In this document: positions 12,663 through 22,252 of the stretch, piece after piece
How the letters are laid out: the number at the start of each line of letters is the position of its first letter
How positions within the stretch are numbered: position 1 is the stretch's first letter
Assembly (NCBI GenBank): GCA_002633005.1
Contig: NMRA01000557.1
Coordinates: 207,513-271,512 of the forward strand
DNA: 64,000 nucleotides
Reading direction: 5' to 3'
From: Phoronis australis
Taxonomy: Eukaryota > Phoronida > Phoronidae
Notes under the pieces: generated by a model
Databases searched by the model: none
The model's input: the letters and a program-made list of their open reading frames with translations, nothing else
What the model was told of the DNA's origin: nothing
Program-made: the position numbers and the translations under genes

Positions 12663-15600
12663 CCAAGAAGCGCACGCTGCATAATGTACCGACTGTCATC
12701 GAAGACATTTAGTCGGGAAGTGTCTATTCATGAAACGGGTAACATAGCATCGGCAAGAAATAAATATTGGCACTAATTTCCGAAAGTTTCTAATACGGTC
12801 AAAAACTTTTGCATTATTTTTAAAGAGAAATTATTTAACTAATCATAATTGGTGTGTTTAAATTTAAAATGACTCACTGATAGTGAACAAATTCGCACCC
12901 TTACACCCCCAATCTTCTGGAAAATAGCTGTTACACTACGGTCACGCATCCACTCACCCGGCGACTCAATGAGTGACATATTGGTCTTACCCAAACAATT
13001 CTCGAACGTTTTTTAGCAGATGAGGCCAGCAAGTGCTAAGCTAAATATTAAATACGCTCTGCTTGACTGTTTGAGTTACTTTCTTTGGATACAATGCACA
13101 CCTAGATCATTACATCGCACTTACTCTGGCAAATGAACTCTGATGACAAGCACGCTTACTCTCGCAAACACGCATACAAACTTCAAAACAATCGTCACGT
13201 GACAACAACACTGTGTTCCTCCAGAGATTTTTCTTGCGTTGTGAACTACAATCTAGCGCAGATTTGGACTTAATCTGCAGTTAATCCAGACTCCACAAGA
13301 ACTTGGAAAACTTGAAGAGGATTTCAGGTACTTTGTTGAGTCGAAGCTGTATTCTTATTCAAGAATTCGAGCCCTATCGACGATTGCGAGACCGGCAGCT
13401 ACGCATTTGTCGGCGAGATTTCGCCCTGCAATTTCAGCACAATTTTTTGAAAAATGATTGTAATTTAACAACGTATTTTGATAGCAATGTACCACAATTT
13501 TGTAGAAAATAAATAATAATAGTCTGCACGACCCAGAACAGGTGATTGTGCACAGGCATTATCCTCAAAATTGCTCATGCTGGCTTGCTTCTGGTCAAGC
13601 AAAAATAAGTTTCTTTCACTACCAACCGCCGTGGAGTATTTGTAACTGTTTCTTTCAAGGGAAATATTGCTGGGTAGTTTCGAGGATATGTTGTCTTGCC
13701 GCCCTCCGCAAAAATAAGCGCTGCATATGTTATGCTACGAAGTCGGAAAGAATTTACTAAGTCGGCCTTTGCTACCAGCTCTACCGATGTGTCTGACCCA
13801 TAATTAACGCAGTTCTTGACCCTTGGGAAACAGGTAGCAACTAAATTCTTTATCTCGCTAACTGGAATTATAGCAGCCAGGCACACAACACGTATACCCT
13901 CCCTGTACTCGCCATACCGTAAATAGTACGCTTACAATCACCGCCCTTCCTTCTGAGCGGCTTTTACTAGGATCAAAGAGAGTGCGGCGCTCTTGTCGGA
14001 TACTTTTGTGTTGACCGCATTGTCCTGTGCGAGGAAGACACAATTAAGTGTAATTACCCGACCATAAACTGTCGTAAGCATCACTGCCTGTACATAATGG
14101 CGAATTTTCAAAATGCATTAAGAAATATTTTTGTTAAAAACGAATACTACGTTGGTATTCAGCTGGATTGTCAAAAATCGATGAACTTAAAAGCTAAAAC
14201 TTGCAAACATTGGGTACGATTAAAAATAAACGACCACGCTCATTGATACAATCGGGGGATTTACAAACGCTGACCAGAGATAACAATATTACATGGATTA
14301 TTCTATTAATATTCTTTCAATCTCGTTTAACCAGATTTTTGAATAGGAAACAGTTGTATTTAACTTGTGCCGTTTCTATATTTTCATGGCTGACAAAAAG
14401 TTAGAATAATTATGTAATTAGTGCAACCGAAATCGTCCAAAGATTCCAAATTTTCAGATTGGCTATCACAATTTGATTTTTTGTATATTCTGTGATTTGA
14501 GTTCAAATAAAGATTAAACTTGCATTAATGACACAAGTGGTTTTGTTCGCTGTGAAATGTTTAATGTAGCTGTAATCTGGAAAGTTCAGGGGTGGGTTCA
14601 CAATTAGCTAAACTAATTAATTTTCGTTGGCGATCAAACCTACTACTGTTTTTGGTTCTTAAAGTTTAAAAATAAAACAAAAAGATATCAACCCTTTCCT
14701 GGCAAGAAAAAAAACAACATGAGTATTAAAATGAAATACACTGTAACAAAACCGGTATGAAACATATTTAATTTAAAGCCATCGTTCCTTTGGGAAGCTG
14801 CCATGGTCAAGATAAACACAAATTAATTTTTTAGTCATTTTGTAATATTTAAAATGTACCAAGTTAAAACTGCTCTCTACAGTAGCAGGCTGTAACTTTG
14901 TGCAAATGCCATAGAAAACCAATTTGGGTGTACTAACAACCATCAATTTTGAGACAGTAGTGCTAGCTATTACCTTCCGACTTCATTAGCTCAGATCTAC
15001 GTCAATACAAAGGACGAGCTGAATAGTCATCATAAAATTTGTCTGGGCTAAGGGAATCTGAGCCCTGATCAGAAGTTATACACATGGCGTTAGGCCTACC
15101 TACTCCCAAACTTTCAAATCGGGCTTTTTTAACTGAGTGATTACACCTCATCACTTACTCCGATGGAAATATTTATTCAAAGAATGGCTTGACGTAATAT
15201 TTCATCTGATAAGTATTTTTATTAAAAATTGCTTACATCGCTGGAAATGGGAACAGCCCACTATTCCGGAAACGCACACACGTGTACACGCTTGCATGTC
15301 AATCCACCTATCCACAATCGAATTGGACACTGGATGAAAAACATACCTGTGTTTGACGAGCACTTTCAATTCCAAATTTGAAAACACCTGCCCATTACTG
15401 TACCATGCTAGCAAGGTTGAGATAACAAATGTACATTGTATTTTCTGCTGTCTTGTTTCTTGATCGATTTTAAGGCATTCACACCGCACTATGACTTTTT
15501 GGAGCTTTCTCGCTGCTGTATTATTTCTATGCTCCCTTCTTACCCGACGGTGTAACCACAACGTATGCTCAATACCGATGAGTAACATAAAGCCTCCGTT

Positions 15601-15784
15601 TGTCTACACGATCTTGTAATTTACGCAAATACCACTTGGGCGAAGTTGGCCGGGTACGGCTCGATGATTACGTGAAGCCCTTTGAATTAGAAGCAAATTC
15701 AAAATTATTGCTAACTTAGTTGTACTTAGCAGTACCAGTAGCTGTTACAATTTTGTTGTTGTCCATCTGTATCCTATCTTTAAC
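12663..15784. other. No gene recognised
   Basis: AT-rich, with several unassignable frames (13575-13886 minus, 15202-15588 minus). No domain, splice-consistent exon or repeat boundary could be supported. Confidence 0.45.
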
Positions 15785-15896
15785 GGACAGGCTGGGGCTG
15801 GACCTTTCCGCCGCGGGGGGGGGAGCGGGTGTTCGTTCGAACCCCTAGAACCCCCCCNGGGGGGCTCGAAGTGGGTAAAAAGGTCCGCCTCAGAGA
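15785..15896. repeat. Small G/C-run repeat with an N
   Basis: GGACCTTTCCGCCGCGGGGG at the left pairs roughly with AAAAAGGTCCGCC at the right, and the centre holds inverted G-run and C-run tracts around the N at 15858. It resembles a small inverted-repeat element. The N probably reflects a collapsed homopolymer. Confidence 0.35.
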
Positions 15897-16006
15897 AAAA
15901 AAATAATCATAGAAAACGAGACAAAATTCCACTAAAAAGGCGCAAACGCAGAGTTCGCAGACCTGAAGGTGGTACCCCGTTTTTTACTCATCCCGTTTTT
16001 TGTTAG

Positions 16007-16132
16007 CAAAAAGTTCACTTTGCCACAGATTCGAGCACCTCATATTAAAGGCTGGGTGCGGCAGTATTTCTTCAAGTTGGAAGGAAATAAACACATCGAC
16101 GACCTCCTAAGGTATCCTTCTATGCGCAAAAG
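16007..16132 (+). CDS. Possible internal exon, product unknown
   Basis: A pyrimidine-rich tract ending TTTTTTGTTAG precedes an open 126 bp segment that ends AAAAG before GTATGT, a good acceptor and donor pair. The frame reads KKFTLPQIRAPHIKGWVRQY, then FFKLEGNKHIDDLLRYPSMR, a composition typical of coding sequence. I do not recognise the family. It lies 430 bp upstream of the BTB gene on the same strand and might be an upstream exon of it, but no phase test is possible without the partner exon. Confidence 0.35.
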
Positions 16133-16559
16133 GTATGTACAGTAATGTGACTTCGGTGTTTAGTCAGTGCGAGGCATAATTTCCCGAAAAGCTTCCGGCG
16201 TATGAAGCGGGGCTCCATCGTCTCTACCGGCGGTCATCGTCTATGTATTTGTAAGGGTTTTGAATCAAATTTTGATGATTTATTGATCTAAAGTGATAAA
16301 TGTAAGCGATAAACTGACACTAGTGAGCGTCTTGTGAACTGCTGAACATACTGTGTTAGAACTTATGTCTTCATCGGTTGACATCCGTCTGTCATCTGTT
16401 GTCGGGTAACTGAACTTGCTGTTATCGAGTGGATCTAAATTAATGCTGAAATTTCTAATACATTGATGGTTTTTGTAATGTACACATCTGTTAAGATATT
16501 TGTTCAGTACATGCAGTATATAGGTTTGCATATGATTTCCACTTTCAAATCAGTTTTTC

Positions 16560-17288
16560 ATGTCAGTGTCCAGCATTGTGCCACGTTGTATCATTCAGAT
16601 CGTGAACGTTATCCACGATGAATTGGTGAAATCGTTCTTCAGGATCAAACTTCTCCATTTTCTTGAGGATATTGCGTACTATATTGCAGAAACTAAAGGC
16701 ACATTGGAGTGTCCATTCATTGAAGCCATGAACCGAAGTGAAATGAGGGAGATGGCTTCAGGTAAGGTCACCTGTCAAAACTTTGCATGTACTTCTAAGT
16801 GCGCTCTAGACAAGCCCCACTGTTCTAGGTGACTCAAAACAATGACGGATTTACAATATCCAGACGAGTAAATCAACCTTGCATCTGAGAGACTAACCGT
16901 AGAAACAATAGAACTTAACTCGGTGTAACTGTGTAAAATATAAAAAGGCTTCCTCTAAATCGCTGTCCGTTAATTTTATTTGTTGAAAACGATAACACAG
17001 ATTGGCTTCAACGAATTTTCTTCCTTTCAAGGGACGGTCAACTTGAGTCATTTTGACGTGTCAACTATGCAGTTTGTTCTTGAGTACATGTACACTGGGC
17101 ACTGGGAATTGGGCAATCAATGCAGGGAGAGCGTCATCGAACTCGCCGACTTCCTGTTGCTTCAAGATCTGAAAACATACCTGGAGGACGGTAAACCGCC
17201 TCCGAATACATTAGACGTGATGAAAGTTGGTTGGGGGCTGAGCGTGGTCCAGCTTAAAGAGGAAATTGCAAGGTCCAAACCAATCTGA
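16560..17288 (+). CDS. BTB/POZ-domain protein, two exons
   Basis: Seen: exon 1 16560-16761 ends TCA-G before GTAAGG; exon 2 17032-17288 follows CTTTCAAG and ends TGA. Both sides are phase 1 and join in frame, giving up to 152 aa. Blocks in order are ELVKSFFRIKLLHFLEDIAY, PFIEAMNRSEMREMASG, TVNLSHFDVSTMQFVLEYMY, TG and ESVIELADFLLLQDLKTYL, which follow the BTB fold from its first strand to the helix carrying VLE(Y/F)MYTG. Known: BTB domains dimerise and recruit cullin-3 or repressors. Odd: the usual (K)AHR.VL..SP block is replaced by GTLEC before PFIEAM. The neighbouring frame reads KAHWSV, so a 1-nt insertion and a compensating deletion are likely. No BACK, Kelch or zinc-finger part follows. 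It may be a young pseudogene or a BTB-only protein; the true start is uncertain. Confidence 0.55.
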
Positions 17289-17466
17289 ACAACAATATGG
17301 TCTAAATTCTAGTTTATAATTATCATTGCTATATTCTTAACATTAACTGAATTGTACGCCGCTATACAAAGTTATTTGCATATTTAGTGCCGTGGTGTTG
17401 TAACGACATCGTTGTAACGGAGAATAGAAACGGCGCCATTTTCGTTCGTTGCACATCTGTGACGTG

Positions 17467-17480
17467 GTGTTGGGGAACAC
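17467..17480 (+). promoter_or_regulatory. Palindromic GTGTT-GGGG-AACAC motif upstream of BTB copy 2
   Basis: GTGTTGGGGAACAC lies 13 bp before the ATG at 17493 within TGACGTGGTGTTGGGGAACA. Almost the same 26 bp occurs in inverted orientation at 21779-21804, upstream of the minus-strand THAP pseudogene. It may be a shared promoter element or a small repeat remnant. Confidence 0.3.
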
Positions 17481-17492
17481 AAAGGAAGCAAT

Positions 17493-17777
17493 ATGTGTCC
17501 AAGTGAGTACAGCAGCGTAGATGAGGAATACTTTGAACGATACAGGGACGGACAGGTGGACTTTTCAGATGATTCCGACCTTTCGGACGTGGAGGTTGAG
17601 GTGACAGATCCCAGAGGAACAATATGTGTTCACAGCTTTTCTGTAGTGGAGCCGTTCTCCCTCGATCACTTTCACGACCCTTTCTCTGGTCGCCGAAGAC
17701 TCACTCCCAGCGGGTTCGTCCTGTGAACGTCAACAGGCTGAAGGTGCGCAGGAGTTGCGATTAGATGTTAGTGATTG
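17493..17777 (+). pseudogene. Second BTB-like gene start, frame-broken
   Basis: The ATG frame gives SVDEEYFERYRDGQVDFSDD, then DLSDVEVEVTDPRGTICVHS, similar in layout to a BTB N-terminus (acidic linker, L-SDV-x-V-x-V, then VHSF in place of AHR.VL). The frame then runs out of similarity and stops at 17724. A different frame gives ELRLDVSDW and meets a good donor (TTG before GTAAGA at 17778), as expected for the next BTB strand. One frameshift is therefore likely. It stands directly after the other BTB gene, so the pair looks like a tandem duplication whose second copy decayed. Confidence 0.35.
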
Positions 17778-17994
17778 GTAAGAATATTATCAATATGTAT
17801 CCTACAACCGCGAATTATAACTTGGTCTTTTTTAATTCAAAAGTAGTTGCTTTACCAGTCAGTCCCAGGCGCCCCATATCCCCATTGATGAATCGTGTTT
17901 CAGCCGTGGATAAATACCAGTTTCAGTGATAAAACTGGGATTTTTTGCATTTTAGCAAGTCACTCAAAAAGTGTTAGGTCTCTGATTATTTGTA

Positions 17995-18062
17995 GACAGT
18001 GTGGCTCAGTGGTTTGAGCTCGTGAGACTCAGGTTCGAATCTTGGGTTTCACTGGCATGCAA
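17995..18062 (+). repeat. tRNA-derived SINE head
   Basis: A-box TGGCTCAGTGG (18002-18012) and B-box-like GGTTCGAATCT (18032-18042) are spaced 19 bp apart. That is shorter than in a normal tRNA, so it is a SINE head rather than a tRNA gene. Confidence 0.55.
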
Positions 18063-19028
18063 TTGAGCATTGAACAAAATTGTCTCTTACTTCTCCGAGA
18101 CTGAGTGGGGTGTTACTAGTGAGTGAATAATTGTATGCAAGGGAATGAATGAGAACCACTTTGGAATAATCGACTGTGAATTGTAAAGAAGAGGATGAAA
18201 GAATTGCAATTTTATAATTTAGACTTTCTCACCTTGGTGCTGGGGGAGGGCATAATTCTATAGGTTATAGAACAAGTCATTTCATTTTCGTACTCAAGTC
18301 AACTCGGACCTATATCAATCTATACATGTGTTCCAAAACAGTTTTATTTTGTAAGGCGATGCTTGAAATGGAAACAACCATTTCATGTCGATGTACATTG
18401 ACCCAATGTTGCCATTATTTATAAATGAAATATGGTACATGGCTTGGTTACGAGTCGACTTGGGTAGGAACCGCCTGGTAAAGTTTCTATAGAGTAAAGA
18501 GAGCATACCATTGGATTGGTGATTGCCCATATAGCATATCAAGAAGTTTTAATGTATACTGTAATATTTAAAATATGGGCGACCCTTTGAGTGGCAACAC
18601 TGCTTTTCAAGTTGGTTTGCCCCATTGTCATTGTCTAGTTTGACTAATGGTATGTGAGTGCCGATAGGATTCAGATTGGGAGAACAGGTCTCACGACTAC
18701 TTACAAAACAGTCCCCTCCATCAATGAATCAGGGCAACTACCTTTTGTCTTAGGGTCAGCTAAAAAATCAAACAACTAATGTCCATTACTATATCCCCTG
18801 GGCATGATCTACCACAGCCTTGGGTGTAGCACTATTCATTTGTATGAAAACTAAATATCTTTACTATATATGATCAATTTGTACAAAAAATAAATAGGTT
18901 GTGATGTTCCAACCAATTTTCCTGAAAACTGAGGTCGTATGCAGACCCCTCAATTTGGTAGAGGCACTCTTGGTAAATTTTTCAATTCGAAATTTTGATG
19001 TTTACTGAAATAATGTATTATTGTTGAC
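18063..19028. other. No gene recognised
   Basis: Probably includes the tail of the SINE at 17995. The minus frame at 18315-18542 has no recognisable features. Confidence 0.4.
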
Positions 19029-19443
19029 ACATCTTGCAGGTGCACCTGGGGCAACTGTCAGACAACCTCAGTTGTTGAAGAAAGAGTATTTTGCCAAGAG
19101 GTTGACAAGGTTGTTGCAAAACTTGATGAAGAAATGAAGCGTGACAACTAACACAGAAGAAAAAATGTATTGTTGGGCATGGGGGTTTAAACCTGTATAC
19201 ATCAATCGTGGTGTTTTGGAGACTGCATGGTTGCAGTACAAAAGCCAATATCCTGATGGCTATGACAGACCCTTGGATAAAAGGATTTGACACGTGGCCT
19301 GCAGACAGTTCCAAAGATGGGTACACGGTCACTTAGAACAAACAGTCCGTGTTGTCATTCCAACATGCGCAGTATCCTGCATCAGAGCTTTCTAACCTCC
19401 GCCAGGAAATGAGGAAGACTTTGAGTTCCAAGGATTTTCTTAA
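19029..19443 (+). pseudogene. P2X7 C-terminal-like (P2RX7_C) pseudogene
   Basis: Seen: frame 1 reads TSCRCTWGNCQTTSVVEERV, then FCQEVDKVVAKLDEEMKRD, and stops at 19149. After a frameshift it continues GFKPVYINRGVLETAWLQYK and SQYPDGYDRPLDKRI, stop at 19288, then HVACRQFQRWVHGHL, RVVIPTCAVSCIRAF, stop at 19393, then EEDFEFQGFS and the terminal stop. Known: the order C.CG.C..M...E..CC.E+..V..K, GF..VCLN..VL.TA...Y, YRQF..W..G.LG...R.V+PSCAV..IR..FP.....GF is the P2X7 cytoplasmic C-terminal domain, also found as a free-standing module in invertebrates. The domain is covered end to end with one frameshift and three stops. No P2X channel part is visible nearby. Confidence 0.72.
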
Positions 19444-19991
19444 AAGTTTCACCCATTTATAGATATCAACAGTTGTCTTAGCCCTGGAATGCCAACTCCT
19501 CCACATGACCTATGTATTCTGTTATAAAAACTTGTGACTCGGGGACTAGTTTTATGTAATTCAAACGAGTTGCAAAAAGTTGTAGTGACAAATTCCATAG
19601 AAATATCAAACGTAACAAACGAATGCAATCGGAGTGCAACCTCAGCGGCATAAAATTGAAGTAGGCATTCCATGAATAGACTTCTGTGGTTTCAGAATGG
19701 TAAATAATTAACACAGCGAGCAGCATTTATTGATGCTCATCAATCTGGTTACTTATAATAACATGGTCATGACAAGTGTAAATTAACTAGGACTACATTA
19801 TAAACCTCTAAACTCAACATCAGTTGAACTTATGGTTTACCTAGGTAAACAGAGGAATTGGTCTCATTGGAGTCCAGTTTGTGTGCTTGAAGCGAACACA
19901 TTGAACAGTATGGCTGTTACATAAAAAATTTAAAAGTTTTGAATCTGGGCCATAGTCTGAAGTCGAGACTGAATCTTCTGCCCTCTTCTTA
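19444..19991. other. No gene recognised
   Basis: Frames here are antisense or chance. Nothing supportable. Confidence 0.4.
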
Positions 19992-19993
19992 TA

Positions 19994-20133
19994 CAGTAGA
20001 ACTCTCTAAATTGGTAGCGCTTCAGTGGGAACTTTAGAAAGGTTATCATTAATTCCGCAGTAACGCCTCCAAATAACTCTAACTTTGATGAAATATCTCA
20101 GTCTCACTGGATACAACTTAGCGAGTTCTACTG
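19994..20133. mobile_element. 140 bp TA-flanked MITE (Tigger/pogo-like ends)
   Basis: The left end CAGTAGAACTCTCTAAATTG and the right end CAACTTAGCGAGTTCTACTG are inverted repeats with few mismatches, each flanked by TA (19992-19993 and 20134-20135). CAG-starting termini plus a TA duplication are typical of Tc1/mariner superfamily elements, especially pogo/Tigger MITEs. Too short to code. Confidence 0.65.
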
Positions 20134-20544
20134 TAATTCAATGAGAAATCAAATAACACGACACAGCAACCACTGAATCTCAACCCAAAAGCTCCAGTAT
20201 GCAATAGCTTTAGATGTCTATGACATGGTGTGAAAACACAAAAAGTATGCACCTGAGTAGGAACTGGGAAATCTGGAGGGAGTGCTTATACCACTCACTC
20301 AAAAATTCCCAAGACAATGTTCGAATTCTGTGCAAGTGATTATTCTGTGTACAACTTAGATGAGATTGTCGCACGAAAAGACTGACGACCCAAACAAGTA
20401 CCTTTTCACCCCCACTTAAGAAAGTCTTCCTTTACCGACCCACTGTATGGGACAGCAACAGTTTAGTGCAAATCAAACATACTTAAAAAAGCTATGCCGC
20501 AATATTCATAGTCATTGTATTGAAGAACCATTGAAATGTTTCCA

Positions 20545-20688
20545 GGCGAGGATCCAGGATTTTGAGTTAGGGGAGCCAGGGCACGGTATTAGCCAGGATT
20601 TTGCCCGTCAGACATTCGCACCACCAAACAGTCAAATGGAATCTGGGAGAATTTTAGGGGGGGCATGGCCCCCTCTAAATCTGCCACT
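20545..20688. mobile_element. Small GGATCC-ended MITE
   Basis: The left end GGCGAGGATCCAGGATTTTG pairs with the right end CCCTCTAAATCTGCCACT, and the centre holds GGGGGGGCATGGCCCCC. The ends match the GTGGCGGATCCAG-type terminal repeat widespread in marine invertebrate genomes. Non-autonomous. A related piece occurs at 61783. Confidence 0.45.
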
Positions 20689-20726
20689 AGTTTCAATATA
20701 AGAACATAGTATATCACTGGGTTTAT

Positions 20727-21065
20727 CTATACAAATGGGGCAGCCAAATACCACGCACAAAAGCTTTTCACAATTTCCACTACTGGTACTATAAACACTC
20801 TGGCATTGCTATTTGTACCACTATCAAAAATTGGATCTAAAACATTGGTAGTGACTGTTAAATATGTGACGGAAAGAAATTCCAGTGCTGTCCATTGACA
20901 AAGCACCAAGTCTGAATTTATCTGTGCCACGGCATCCTCCTTGGACACATCTGGAGCACCAGCAGTCGGCATTGGAGGGGCATCAATTTCTAAGCGAATT
21001 TCAAGATTTCCAGCTTCTCTTTTGTTCAAAAGTAAAAAAAATATTTTGAATCCAGAGTTGTCCAT
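20727..21065 (-). CDS. Unrecognised open frame near THAP pseudogene
   Basis: A 112-codon open frame downstream of the THAP pseudogene, with RLEIDAPPMPTAGAPDVSKE and a hydrophobic C-terminal half. Its first codons lie after a T-rich tract and an AG, so it could be a later exon of the same gene, but I see no VPTIF-type THAP end in it. No family assigned. Confidence 0.2.
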   Translation of the reverse strand: MDNSGFKIFFLLLNKREAGNLEIRLEIDAPPMPTAGAPDVSKEDAVAQINSDLVLCQWTALEFLSVTYLTVTTNVLDPIFDSGTNSNARVFIVPVVEIVKSFCAWYLAAPFV

Positions 21066-21446
21066 GATTAAAGTAAAACACGATGATATCTAATTGCAAG
21101 TTTTCGCCTTCTTTTATAACCTTCAAGCAAATGCCAAAACTAGATTTTAATCCTGTTTTTTTTGAAACAGACTACTTTAATAATCAAAACCTTGGAATTG
21201 AGCTACCATCCTGTTTTACTTTATTCATAGTCTGCATTCTTTTCAAAATACATGCATCTTTTGAGATCAGCTTTATTTGTTATGGCTTTTAGTTTTACTG
21301 ATCGATTTATAACTAAATCTTTCACGGAAAAACAACAGATTTTAAACACTTGAGAACTACGGTGATTGTGAAAAAAGATTGTTATTGTTCAGGCCCTGCG
21401 AAAGCGTCATGAATTATTAGATATCAAAATTCTCAAGGTAACTTAC

Positions 21447-21692
21447 CTTTTTATAAGACCAGCTTCAACCTTCATGATGTGTTTGTCGTCAAAGCAGCCG
21501 TTCTCAAAATGGTCGGAGCATATTTGGGCTCCGACAGATGGCTGACTCGACAGTCATTTTCAAAAGACGAGCAGAGCACACGAAAACCTGCCATTACGCA
21601 GCCAGATGCTTGTCTTTTTAGAATTTAAATGGGCTCATGCCTTCCACCTGGGTGGTGTTAAAATAGTTAGCACACACACACCGATGCACCAT
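21447..21692 (-). pseudogene. THAP-domain pseudogene
   Basis: Seen on the minus strand: MVHRCVCANYFNTTQVEGMS, then PFKF, then TAA (21620-21618) where family members have Pro, then KDKHL, another stop, WQVFV, and after a frameshift SQPSVGAQICSDHFENGCFD, then DKHIMKVEAGLIKR before a perfect GTAAGT donor at 21446. Known: THAP domains are C2CH zinc-binding DNA-binding domains of about 80-90 residues with M(V/P).RC...C, F.FP.D, W, C..HF and AVPTIF. The second zinc cysteine is Tyr here. Two stops, a frameshift and the lost ligand make it non-functional. Promoter-like motifs lie about 100 bp upstream. Confidence 0.72.
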
Positions 21693-21782
21693 GGCTAAAA
21701 CACGCCAAGGTTGAACGGTCTTTGTTCTTCGTGTACTGCGATATAATAGCAGTGAACTGCATTGTGGGATATGATCTGGTTT

Positions 21783-21796
21783 GTGTTCCCCAACAC
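21783..21796 (-). promoter_or_regulatory. Inverted copy of the GTGTT-AACAC motif
   Basis: GTGTTCCCCAACAC about 90 bp upstream of the THAP pseudogene start. It is the counterpart of 17467-17480, including flanking TGACATGG versus TGACGTGG. Confidence 0.3.
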
Positions 21797-22252
21797 CATG
21801 TCACGGTGTCAAAGGTCAACTTTTCGCGCATTTTCTTATTTTCGCTTTTTTTAAATAACTAAAGATACAATAATACGATGATTTGAATAAAATACATCCA
21901 AATAGCAATACCTTGAAGATATTATTGCAATTTAACATACTTGCACCTTGCAAATTACACTTTAAGACTTCGATCGATAAGAAGTGGCTAAAGAACCTAA
22001 TAAGTGCTCTGTGGAAGCAATGCTTGGATAGCGCCCCGTGCTGTGATGTCATCATCGAGGCCGCCAACGCGTGGATAAGCTTGCTTAAAATCACCATTCA
22101 CCTTGTTTTGATAAGCGACTACACTGCCATCATTATTAAACCTTTTTATAGCATTGGCTAACACAGTAGTGAACTCAATATCCCAAAACGAAGAAAAACA
22201 ACTTCATTTGAAAGTTTCTTAGCTCCACGGACGTGACTCACGTATGGACGTA

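Noticed and set aside
17362-17622. Minus-strand 86-codon frame
   Set aside because: Antisense of the second BTB start; no independent support.
19018-19332. Minus-strand 104-codon frame
   Set aside because: Antisense of the P2X7-C-like pseudogene, whose plus-strand motifs are far more convincing.
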